Positions 1-5,747 of a stretch of DNA of 10,624 nt are shown in pieces. A program made the position numbers and the translations under genes. Below the pieces are notes generated by a model that saw only the letters and a program-made list of their open reading frames with translations, was not told the DNA's origin and made no database searches. Each line of letters starts with the position of its first letter. The first letter of the stretch is position 1. The DNA is from Thermoplasmata archaeon (lineage in GTDB: Archaea; Thermoplasmatota; Thermoplasmata; GCA-020350865): the NCBI GenBank assembly GCA_020351895.1, contig CP070672.1, positions 3,264,706 to 3,275,329 of the forward strand, written 5' to 3'.

Positions 1-1
1 C

Positions 2-583
2 CAAGAATTGAATTGCGAGATTCTATCCGTAAAAACAAGCGAAGAGGCCCTTGATGAATTGGACAAACATGAGTTCGACCTTACACTGGCAAATTACAAT
101 CTTCCAAAAATGATCGGACCAGAGCTTCTTATGAGGATCAATGAGGACCATCCAGATATTCTAAGGATGGTGTTTGTAAGTGAAAAAGATCTTGAAAATG
201 CAAAAATAGCCTATCGAAATGCCGAGATAACCAACTATGTGATCAATCCCCTGAATCCTGTTGAAGCCATGATCTTAATTGAGGCAGCATTAAAAAGAAA
301 AACCGAACGGGAAAATCAAGAGAAAATCGAATTTCAGAATGTAACGGATGCAATAAAATCGATTCGCCAGTTTCAAAAGGAACTCGAAAAAATTGATCCA
401 GAAAGCATCATCAATAAAAAGCCGAAATTGATGTGGGAATTCAAATCACCTCGGGAATTCAACAAATTCTCCTTTGAGATTAAGAAGATGGATAACTGCG
501 ATATAGAAGATATTTATATATTCGAGAACAAATACATACTGACCGTGGAAGTGATTCCAACATCGCTTAAGCGTGTTAGGTGA
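2..583 (+). CDS. Pseudo-receiver (REC-like) domain protein, 5' end missing
   Basis: The frame is open to the left edge, so the N-terminus (beta1 and the acidic pair of a receiver domain) lies outside the window; the TTG at 8 is only an internal codon. Visible are helix 1/beta2 (SEEALDELDKHEFDLTLANYNLP), a Ser at the usual Thr/Ser switch position (VFVSEKD), and the beta5 region YVINPL followed by helix 5. In ordinary receivers the FDLxxxD(Y)xxP motif carries the phosphorylated Asp; here it is Asn (codon 92-94). The conserved Lys before Pro in beta5 is also Asn (245-247). The protein therefore cannot be phosphorylated in the usual way and is probably a phosphorylation-independent signalling or docking module. 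After about residue 95 comes a charged, probably coiled-coil stretch, then a C-terminal segment of roughly 80 residues that I do not recognise. No DNA-binding domain is visible. Confidence 0.75.
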   Translation, partial: QELNCEILSVKTSEEALDELDKHEFDLTLANYNLPKMIGPELLMRINEDHPDILRMVFVSEKDLENAKIAYRNAEITNYVINPLNPVEAMILIEAALKRKTERENQEKIEFQNVTDAIKSIRQFQKELEKIDPESIINKKPKLMWEFKSPREFNKFSFEIKKMDNCDIEDIYIFENKYILTVEVIPTSLKRVR

Positions 584-654
584 TAATAATACGGTAGCAA
601 ATTGGAGTGACAGTACTGGTGTATTGAAATATTTGAATATCATGTGATTGCAGC

Positions 655-667
655 AAAAAGGGGGGAT
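655..667 (+). promoter_or_regulatory. Shine-Dalgarno site of the PAC2 gene
   Basis: A run AAAAAGGGGGGAT ends 5 nt before the ATG at 673 and fixes that start. An AT-rich stretch around 626-640 (GAAATATTTGAATATC) could hold the TATA box for this gene, but it is weak. Confidence 0.5.
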
Positions 668-672
668 ATAAA

Positions 673-1422
673 ATGGTTGAAATTGAGATAAGAAAGTTCA
701 AGGAAGTGAACCTTGCAGGTGGAACGATCTTGGAGGGATTTCCGGGCATTGGTATTGTGGGACCAATAGCTGGAACCTATCTTATAGACTATCTTAAAAT
801 GGACCAAATATGCGCCCTGGATTCTGAGGATTTTCCACCAACCTCCATGGTGTATGCCAACAAGCCCAAATTCCCAGCGAGAATATATGCAAGCAGTGAT
901 CATAAAATTGCTCTCTTTTTATCTGAATTCACACCCTCTTTGGAATTACATAGACCTATTGCTAAAAAACTATTGGAATGGGCGAAAGAGCAACAATGTA
1001 AGAGGTTTATCTGCATGGAAGGTCTGCCTTCAGAGGTGGACATCGAACCGGGAGGAGATGGAATAAGGGAGATAGATGTTTTCGGGGTAGGGAGCACTGA
1101 TAATGCCCGCGACGAGCTAAAAAAGGCTGATATAAAGAAACTCGAGACAGGAATAATATACGGCGTATCGGGAATTCTTCTAAACGAGGGGCGTTGGGAG
1201 AATTTCGATGTCATAACTCTTCTTGCCGAAGCATACATTGATGTCCCCGACGCCCTTGCGGCCACAAGGGTCCTTGAAGCCCTAAACAAGCTTATGCCCA
1301 ACATCAAGATAGACACCAAACCATTGCTTGAGCAGTCTAAGAAGTTCGAGGAGCATCTAAAGGGTTTGAGAAAACAGGCGGAACTTCCAGTTAAGGAACC
1401 CTATAAGGCGATGTATGGTTGA
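673..1422 (+). CDS. PAC2-family proteasome assembly chaperone-like protein
   Basis: 249 residues, the normal length for archaeal PAC2 (COG2047/COG1938-type) proteins. The family signature is near the N-terminus: ILEGFPGIGIVGPIAGTYLI (about residues 19-38), followed by the conserved DSEDFPPTSMVY region. Other typical segments are FICMEGLP (about 115-122), YGVSGILLNEGRW (about 163-175) and the LLAEAYIDVPDALAATRVLEALNKL segment before a charged C-terminal helix. Archaeal relatives (PbaA, PbaB) bind the 20S proteasome alpha ring through a C-terminal HbYX motif. This protein ends Met-Tyr-Gly, which fits hydrophobic-Tyr-any exactly, so docking on the proteasome is plausible. The strong Shine-Dalgarno sequence supports the ATG at 673. 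The gene appears to stand alone, 89 nt after the pseudo-receiver gene and convergent with the MscS gene. Confidence 0.88.
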   Translation: MVEIEIRKFKEVNLAGGTILEGFPGIGIVGPIAGTYLIDYLKMDQICALDSEDFPPTSMVYANKPKFPARIYASSDHKIALFLSEFTPSLELHRPIAKKLLEWAKEQQCKRFICMEGLPSEVDIEPGGDGIREIDVFGVGSTDNARDELKKADIKKLETGIIYGVSGILLNEGRWENFDVITLLAEAYIDVPDALAATRVLEALNKLMPNIKIDTKPLLEQSKKFEEHLKGLRKQAELPVKEPYKAMYG

Positions 1423-1478
1423 TCTAATTTACTGAGTTAGATTTTAAAGGGCGATTTCTCGATAAAATTTATATACCC

Positions 1479-1502
1479 TTTTTCAATTTTTATGGAAAAA
1501 AC
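1479..1502. terminator. T-rich termination signals in the convergent gap
   Basis: The 84-bp gap between the convergent PAC2 and MscS genes has two T5 runs on the plus strand (1479-1483 and 1487-1491) and a T6 run on the minus strand (complement of 1496-1501). Archaeal transcription commonly ends at such oligo-T tracts. No convincing hairpin was seen. Confidence 0.45.
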
Positions 1503-1506
1503 TTTC

Positions 1507-2352
1507 CTATCTCCCCTTGGATTTCGATGGTTTCGAGCCCTCAATGATCTTACTTTCTAGTTCGTTTTTAAACCAAACCTCCCGCTGCGGGAAAGGAACA
1601 AAGATGTCATTCTCCTCAAGGTTGGTTTTTATCTTCCACAATAGTTCCCTTCGAACCGGATACCATTCTGGTGAGGGAACCCAGAACCTGACCATGATAT
1701 CAACTGAGCTGTTTCCCAGCTCTTTTACATAGACAGTGGGTTCAGGATTTTTCAGGGTGATTGGGTAGTTATCAATAATATCCTTGATGATTGCCACGGC
1801 CTTGTCAGCATCGTCTCTATATCTAATGCCAACAACATATTCCAGTCTTCTAGCTGGATGAGCCACCAGGTTGGATATATTGGTTGTGAAAACCTTTTCA
1901 TTGGGTATTCTGACGAAGATACCGTCATAGGTTCTGATTATGGTGGACATAATTTTCACATCCTCCACGTATCCCATTTTCCCCTCCACCTCAACCTGAT
2001 CACCCACCTTCATGGGCTTTTCTATTACCAGAAAAATTCCGGCTACCAGGTTCCCTATCACGCTCTGGCTGGCTAGGCCAATGACAAGACCAAGAAAGCC
2101 TGCTACAACCAGAAGACCTGAAGGATCCACTCCAAGGATGGGGAGTATCAAAATAAGTGCAAAGATGATAATGATCAAGTATGTGATTCTAATGATACTT
2201 CTTTGATGCTCCTTTTTCACCTTGTCTTTTAGTGATCTTCTTAAATTGAGGGCAAATGCCTTTCCAATTATCATGGCCGCTAAAAGTATAAGAAACACTA
2301 AAAACAGGTCAAGGAGGGTCAAATCCCCGAAAACCACGAAATCCCAGTTCAT
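1507..2352 (-). CDS. Small-conductance mechanosensitive channel (MscS family)
   Basis: 281 residues from the ATG at 2352, close to the 286-residue E. coli MscS. It forms a membrane channel that opens under tension to release solutes on hypo-osmotic shock. Three hydrophobic segments are visible: about 10-35, 54-76, and the pore-lining TM3 at about 80-111 with the small-residue pattern AGFLGLVIGLASQSVIGNLV. The beta domain follows (KPMKVGDQVEVEGKMGYVEDV), then the conserved IRIPNEKV-type segment (VRIPNEKVFTTNISN) and the alpha/beta C-terminal cytosolic domain. The tail is Lys/Ser-rich. The start at 2352 is preferred over the GTG at 2361 because it overlaps the upstream stop as ATGA and has GGAG 8 nt upstream. 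It is translated after, and probably with, the DUF432-like gene. Confidence 0.93.
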   Translation of the reverse strand: MNWDFVVFGDLTLLDLFLVFLILLAAMIIGKAFALNLRRSLKDKVKKEHQRSIIRITYLIIIIFALILILPILGVDPSGLLVVAGFLGLVIGLASQSVIGNLVAGIFLVIEKPMKVGDQVEVEGKMGYVEDVKIMSTIIRTYDGIFVRIPNEKVFTTNISNLVAHPARRLEYVVGIRYRDDADKAVAIIKDIIDNYPITLKNPEPTVYVKELGNSSVDIMVRFWVPSPEWYPVRRELLWKIKTNLEENDIFVPFPQREVWFKNELESKIIEGSKPSKSKGR

Positions 2353-3056
2353 AGACCCCACTCCATGATGAATTTTGTAGAGACAACAGGAATCTTCCTA
2401 GCCGTGTAAAGCTCGAGGGATTTACTCATTCCCTTATAAATTGGAGAGTCGAAGAATTCTGTCTCACCGATTCCTCCCGTATATATCTTCATTGTGGCCC
2501 TCATTGACACTGTTTTGTTTCCATAATAAATCTTCATCCCATAGGCATTGAAAACAGGCTGGGTTATCTCATGCCATCTTCCAGTCGTATTATTGATTGT
2601 AAGCTCTATAACACCTTCTTTGTGGGGATTTATAGAGGGCACTGAGTCATATACCTCACTTTCCCAGAACTTACAGATAATCCCCCCTCTTACCTCCCCA
2701 TAAAGTGTGAACTTCTGCTTAACCAGGGTCAGGATATCTAGTACCTTAAATTCCTCCAGTCCGGATATGAATATTCCTATTTCTATGGGGAATTTCAGGT
2801 AGATTATTCTCTTTACCTTAGGTTCGATTACAATGGGATTTTCAGGCTTAATAAGAAGGTATGGTGTTAATTCCCTGGGTTTGTGAAGGGGCTCAATGGG
2901 GTTTACATGGATTTTATTACTTTTTGTGAGAAGGATTTTTTCAATCGTTTCTCCACTGAACTCCCTTTTATAGATGAGATTGTCTCCCTTTTTTTCCACG
3001 GTAATTAAAATATCTTCATTTTCTATCTTTGAGGGGACAGCATGAAACCCAAACAT
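2349..3056 (-). CDS. DUF432-like archaeal protein of unknown function
   Basis: 235 residues, beginning MFG and rich in beta strands, with segments such as KRIIYLKFPIEIGIFI, KFTLYGEVRGGIICKFWESEVY, GVIELTINNTTGRWHEI and AYGMKIYYGNKTVSMRATMKI. The overall pattern (MFG start, LYG..GGIICK, ELTINN, YYGN, C-terminal MEWGL) resembles the archaeal DUF432 family, assigned from memory of the family's appearance. No signal peptide, membrane segment or catalytic motif is evident. Its stop codon overlaps the start of the MscS gene (ATGA, 2349-2352), so the two are translationally coupled and a role related to the channel or to osmotic or membrane stress is a reasonable inference. The start has no Shine-Dalgarno sequence and a TATA box 20-30 nt upstream, consistent with a leaderless mRNA. 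Confidence 0.65.
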   Translation of the reverse strand: MFGFHAVPSKIENEDILITVEKKGDNLIYKREFSGETIEKILLTKSNKIHVNPIEPLHKPRELTPYLLIKPENPIVIEPKVKRIIYLKFPIEIGIFISGLEEFKVLDILTLVKQKFTLYGEVRGGIICKFWESEVYDSVPSINPHKEGVIELTINNTTGRWHEITQPVFNAYGMKIYYGNKTVSMRATMKIYTGGIGETEFFDSPIYKGMSKSLELYTARKIPVVSTKFIMEWGL

Positions 3057-3071
3057 GAGATTTTATCGTGA

Positions 3072-3083
3072 TAAATATATTTA
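3072..3083. promoter_or_regulatory. Palindromic TATA element shared by divergent genes
   Basis: TAAATATATTTA is a perfect 12-bp palindrome within the 65-bp region between the minus-strand DUF432-like gene and the plus-strand JAMM gene. Read on the minus strand, an overlapping box TTTAAATA (3086-3079) is centred about 26 nt before the ATG at 3056, the spacing for leaderless transcription. Read on the plus strand it would start transcripts near 3104, just ahead of the GGAG at 3108-3111. Confidence 0.55.
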
Positions 3084-3121
3084 AAAGTTTTGAGTGTTAA
3101 CTTGTTTGGAGTAAATATTAA

Positions 3122-3772
3122 ATGTTGGGAATATATGCACCCCTCTACATGAAGGAAGAAATCAACTATGTTATGATAGATCCCGAATGCTTCTATGGTA
3201 TAGTGCTTTCAACAATCGAGGTCTTTAACAAGGAAACAACGGGTTTCCTAATGGGCAATTACAGAAAAAGGATAATAAAAGGTAAAAAGAGAAATATTGT
3301 AGCCTGTGAATTTGCCTATCCTTTGCAGACGGCCTATAGAAGTCCCACTTCCGTGGTGAGAGGAAATGTGAGTGCATTTGAGAGGGTAAGGGCAACGATA
3401 CCATCCATGAACCTATATCTATTGGGAGAATATCATAGTCATCCATCAACTAATGCCATCTTGACAAAAGAGGATATGGATTATATAAAGGACAGACTCG
3501 AGCAGATCTATGGCAAAAAGGAGAATCTAATCAAGAATTATTGGCTGGAATTGGTGATATCGGTTAATAGAAAGAAGTATAAAAAACCCCACAAACTCGG
3601 TTGGTCTTGGCAGGATTACCCCCAAAAAGCAAAATGCAATGTAAAGATCAATCCCTATCTGGGTTACGACCTGACTTTTGGTGGATATTGGGTTTATGTC
3701 GATAATGGTAAAATGAGGAAGATAGAAACCACAATATATATTCCCTGGGTGAGAGATTACTGGTCGGGGTAA
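3122..3772 (+). CDS. JAMM/MPN+ metalloprotease-like protein
   Basis: 216 residues. A full JAMM zinc-protease signature is present: Glu38 in KETTGFLMGNY, then His105-Ser-His107 in GEYHSHPS, and Asp118 after the spacing HxH-x7-T-x2-D (Thr115 in place of the usual Ser). The set Glu/His/His/Asp is complete, so the domain should bind zinc and be active. Archaeal JAMM proteins remove ubiquitin-like SAMP modifiers or act as related isopeptidases; the substrate here is unknown. The protein is longer than minimal JAMM domains: after about residue 140 it has a basic stretch (NRKKYKKPHKLGWSW) and a Tyr/Trp-rich C-terminus that I do not recognise. GGAG at 3108-3111, 10 nt before the ATG, supports this start over Met10. 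The gene is divergent from the DUF432/MscS pair and followed by a T8 run. Confidence 0.85.
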   Translation: MLGIYAPLYMKEEINYVMIDPECFYGIVLSTIEVFNKETTGFLMGNYRKRIIKGKKRNIVACEFAYPLQTAYRSPTSVVRGNVSAFERVRATIPSMNLYLLGEYHSHPSTNAILTKEDMDYIKDRLEQIYGKKENLIKNYWLELVISVNRKKYKKPHKLGWSWQDYPQKAKCNVKINPYLGYDLTFGGYWVYVDNGKMRKIETTIYIPWVRDYWSG

Positions 3773-3805
3773 TCTGTATTCAAATGTTTTATATGATGAA
3801 ATCTT

Positions 3806-3824
3806 AATTTGTTTTGTTTTTTTT
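3806..3824 (+). terminator. Oligo-T terminator after the JAMM gene
   Basis: About 35 nt after the stop codon, an almost pure T stretch interrupted by single Gs ends in eight consecutive Ts (3817-3824), the typical form of an archaeal transcription terminator. Between here and 3898 I see only AT-rich sequence with further T-runs and no supported gene. Confidence 0.55.
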
Positions 3825-3897
3825 CCGTGAATAAATTAATAAGTTAGAATTTTTTAGTGATTTCGATGAATAATCTTATCTTTTTTAAAGGAGTTAG

Positions 3898-3914
3898 CGA
3901 AAAGCTTAAATAGA
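3898..3914 (+). promoter_or_regulatory. Strong BRE/TATA promoter of the microprotein unit
   Basis: CGAAAAAGCTTAAATAG combines an A-rich BRE with a TATA box (CTTAAATA, 3906-3913), one of the best archaeal promoter matches in the window. Transcription would begin near 3936, leaving a leader of about 90 nt before the small open frame at 4025. Confidence 0.6.
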
Positions 3915-3975
3915 TATTTTAATATGAGGGGGTTGTTACCTTCATTCATGAAGACACCAAAATAAGACAAGTTCA

Positions 3976-4001
3976 GATTGTCATAGAAACTATGAACAAT
4001 C
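3976..4001 (+). promoter_or_regulatory. Leader hairpin next to the Shine-Dalgarno site
   Basis: GATTGTCATAG (3976-3986) pairs with CTATGA-A-CAATC (3990-4001): 11 base pairs, one bulged A, and an AAA triloop. It lies 8 nt upstream of the AAGGAGGT ribosome binding site at 4010-4017. A smaller hairpin, CTTCA-TTCA-TGAAG, precedes it at 3941-3954. Placement suggests a translational control element or an mRNA-stability structure; no known riboswitch class was recognised. Confidence 0.4.
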
Positions 4002-4024
4002 ATGAGTCCAAGGAGGTATAAACC

Positions 4025-4096
4025 ATGGACACAAGAAAAAGAAAAAAGGGGAAGAAGAAGAAGGAAGAGAAGAAGGAAGAGAAAGAGTTTGAATAA
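4025..4096 (+). CDS. 23-residue Lys/Glu-rich putative microprotein
   Basis: An open frame of 23 codons begins at ATG 4025 and ends with TAA at 4094-4096. The peptide starts MDTRKRKKGKKKK, then has alternating Glu-Glu and Lys-Lys pairs and ends EFE. It contains 10 Lys, 2 Arg, 6 Glu and 1 Asp, giving a net charge near +5. The first half could bind nucleic acid; the second half would form a charged helix. The case for translation is the textbook ribosome binding site AAGGAGGT (4010-4017) 7 nt before the ATG, a strong promoter upstream and a hairpin/T-run terminator 30 nt downstream. Against it, the composition follows from a purely purine DNA tract, which could have a structural role without coding. 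I do not recognise a family. Confidence 0.5.
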   Translation: MDTRKRKKGKKKKEEKKEEKEFE

Positions 4097-4126
4097 TTTA
4101 AGAGTAGGCATCCCAACCAAAAAATT

Positions 4127-4176
4127 GGTGTTATTGACATTCAATTTTGATGTCGATAACACCTATTTCATTTTTT
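4127..4176 (+). terminator. Hairpin plus T-run terminator
   Basis: GGTGTTATTGACAT (4127-4140) pairs with ATGTCGATAACACC (4150-4163) over 14 positions (one G-U pair in RNA) around a 9-nt loop, followed by T6 at 4171-4176. The form is that of a bacterial intrinsic terminator, closing the small unit and separating it from the Lrp operon. An overlapping alternative hairpin, ACCAA-AAAA-TTGGT (4115-4129), would compete with the base of the stem. As DNA the inverted repeat could instead be an operator for the adjacent Lrp gene. Confidence 0.6.
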
Positions 4177-4184
4177 AATGATTA

Positions 4185-4192
4185 TTTTTATA
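4185..4192 (+). promoter_or_regulatory. TATA box of the Lrp-led operon
   Basis: TTTTTATA, within a longer TTTTTATAATATATGG, is centred about 22 nt before the ATG at 4211. This distance favours a leaderless or nearly leaderless transcript and agrees with the lack of a properly spaced ribosome binding site. Confidence 0.45.
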
Positions 4193-4210
4193 ATATATGG
4201 ATGTGAAAGG

Positions 4211-4669
4211 ATGGCAAGGAAGGCAAAACTTGATAAAATAGATAGAAAGATTATTGAACTTTTAAAAGAAAACAGCAGAATGACCATATCAGATATTACT
4301 CGTGAGATAAAGGACCTCACCGAATCTACCATAAGATATAGATTAGAAAATTTGGATCAAGAAGGATATATAAAAAACTATACTGTTGTCCTAGATTCAA
4401 AGAAGTTTGAAAAAAATATTTCTGTAATATTTAATTTAAAAGTCCTTCCTGAGCACATCGATAAAGCAATAGAATACCTGAGAGAACTTGGGACCTTATC
4501 TAGCGTGTACCTTACCACCGGAACCTACCCCATTGTTGTCATAGGCTATTTCAAAAATCAAAAAGAGATAACAGAGTTCATCACTAAAAAATTAAAAAAT
4601 GTTCCATTAGTAGACTATGATGTGGCCCAGATACTAAAAAAGGAAAGGGAAACACATTATTGGGCCTAA
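4211..4669 (+). CDS. Lrp/AsnC-family transcription regulator
   Basis: 152 residues from ATG 4211, the normal family length. An N-terminal winged helix-turn-helix is clear (LDKIDRKIIELLKENSRMTISDITREI, then the recognition helix ESTIRYRLENLDQEGYIKNYT). It is followed by the ligand-binding/oligomerisation RAM domain (about 60-145: VIFNLKVLPEHIDKAIEYLREL, VYLTTGTYPIVVIGYF). Such proteins usually form octamers or dimers that sense amino acids. An upstream in-frame ATG at 4178 would add a hydrophobic, atypical N-terminus and lies before the TATA box, so 4211 is chosen. It sits 46 nt before the DHS-like gene in the same direction. Control of this amine-related operon, with an amino acid such as arginine as a possible effector, is inferred from position only. 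Confidence 0.92.
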   Translation: MARKAKLDKIDRKIIELLKENSRMTISDITREIKDLTESTIRYRLENLDQEGYIKNYTVVLDSKKFEKNISVIFNLKVLPEHIDKAIEYLRELGTLSSVYLTTGTYPIVVIGYFKNQKEITEFITKKLKNVPLVDYDVAQILKKERETHYWA

Positions 4670-4674
4670 GGAGG

Positions 4675-4707
4675 ATATTTATATTCAATATTTTTAAAAA
4701 GGTGGGG
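4675..4707 (+). promoter_or_regulatory. Possible internal promoter/operator before the DHS-like gene
   Basis: The Lrp-DHS gap holds a TATA-like ATATTTATATTC (4675-4686), an interrupted palindrome ATATT-C-AATAT (4681-4691) that could be an Lrp-type operator, and GGTGGGG (4701-4707) as the ribosome binding site for ATG 4716. An AAGGAGG at 4668-4674, across the Lrp stop codon, is not followed by any usable start at normal spacing. Confidence 0.3.
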
Positions 4708-4715
4708 TGCAAAAT

Positions 4716-5747
4716 ATGAAAAAAGAAGATTTTTTAAAAGAAGAAATAGAACATATAAATATTGAGAACTTTGATTCTACACAAATTATTGAAACTTTTA
4801 GAAAAATGTCTTTTCAGGCGAGAAATCTGGCAAATGCGGCGTCAATTTATGATACAATGCTTGTTGACAATGATTGCTCAATAATCCTTTGTTTGGCAGG
4901 ATCATTATTTAGCGCTGGATTAAAGGTTGTAGTTCGGGATTTAGTAAGGCATAATATGGTTGATGCAATCGTATCAACCGGTGCAATTATGGTGGATCAA
5001 GATTTCTTTGAAGCTTTGGGTTATAAACACTATAAAGGTTCCCCATACATAGATGATGAAATGCTCAGAAGAATGATGATAGACAGAATTTATGATACCT
5101 ATATCGACGAAGAGCAACTCAGAATATGTGATATGACAGTTGCTGAGATTGCAGATTCTCTTCTTCCAAAACCTTATTCTTCACAAGAATTCCTTTGGGA
5201 GATGGGACGTTACCTTCACGAGAATAAAAAAGATAATGACTCAGTTGTATTGGAATGCTTTAAAAGGGATGTACCTATATTCGTGCCGGCATTTTCGGAT
5301 TGCTCAGCGGGTTTTGGATTGTTGTTACACCAGCGTAAACGCGGTAATAAACCAAAGGTTACCATTGATAGTGTAAAGGATTTTTTTGACTTAACAAGAA
5401 TAAAAACCCTCTCCAAAGAAACTGGATTGGTCATGATTGGGGGTGGTGTTCCAAAAAATTTCGCTCAGGACATCATAGTTGCTGCTGATATATTAGGGGC
5501 TAATGTAAGTATGCATAAATATGCAATACAGATAACAGTAGCGGACGAGAGAGATGGAGGACTTTCCGGCTCAACCTTAAAGGAAGCTCATTCATGGGGC
5601 AAGGTAAACAATGTGAATGAACAGATGGTATTTTCTGAGGCGACCATAGCCTTTCCGCTCATTGCAAGTTATGTGTTTCATAAGGGTAATTGGAATAAAA
5701 GGAAACCTAAAGCCTTCATAAAAAAGTTGTGGGAGATAAAAAAATGA
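4716..5747 (+). CDS. Deoxyhypusine synthase-like NAD-dependent aminobutyltransferase
   Basis: 343 residues from ATG 4716 (GGTGGGG lies upstream; the in-frame GTG at 4707 overlaps that site and is not used). The DHS fold is evident: [19 protein letters not shown] near the N-terminus, [40 protein letters not shown] (242-248) and [14 protein letters not shown] with the imine-forming Lys296 (human DHS Lys329), then [15 protein letters not shown] cleaves spermidine with NAD and transfers the aminobutyl group. Canonical archaeal DHS, which modifies aIF5A, has a TTAGGIEED-type motif; this protein has [10 protein letters not shown], like the DHS-like branch that includes homospermidine-synthase-type enzymes. 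The acceptor may therefore be a small amine and not aIF5A. Its stop overlaps the arginine decarboxylase start by ATGA, supporting a joint pathway. Assignment to the superfamily is secure; the exact reaction is open. Confidence 0.9.
   Translation: MKKEDFLKEEIEHINIENFDSTQIIETFRKMSFQARNLANAASIYDTMLVDNDCSIILCLAGSLFSAGLKVVVRDLVRHNMVDAIVSTGAIMVDQDFFEALGYKHYKGSPYIDDEMLRRMMIDRIYDTYIDEEQLRICDMTVAEIADSLLPKPYSSQEFLWEMGRYLHENKKDNDSVVLECFKRDVPIFVPAFSDCSAGFGLLLHQRKRGNKPKVTIDSVKDFFDLTRIKTLSKETGLVMIGGGVPKNFAQDIIVAADILGANVSMHKYAIQITVADERDGGLSGSTLKEAHSWGKVNNVNEQMVFSEATIAFPLIASYVFHKGNWNKRKPKAFIKKLWEIKK

Noticed and set aside
900..1319. 139-codon minus-strand frame opposite the PAC2 gene
   Set aside because: The Ser/Arg-rich composition is typical of an antisense frame, and the plus-strand frame has clear PAC2 motifs.
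3925..4005. 26-codon plus-strand frame upstream of the microprotein
   Set aside because: It has no ribosome binding site, begins before the predicted transcription start, and overlaps the leader hairpin.
3854..4162. 102-codon minus-strand frame with Leu/Phe-rich low-complexity sequence
   Set aside because: The apparent hydrophobic segment is only the complement of the homopurine tract, the frame runs through the hairpin, and there is no start signal.
3773..4210. tRNA, CRISPR array or insertion sequence in the longest gene-poor stretch
   Set aside because: No cloverleaf, no regularly spaced repeats, and no transposase or terminal repeats were found here or elsewhere in the window.
4707..4716. 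GTG at 4707 as the DHS-like start, and GTG at 5729 as the decarboxylase start
   Set aside because: In each case a downstream ATG has a ribosome binding site at normal spacing that includes or follows the GTG; the decarboxylase ATG also forms an ATGA overlap.
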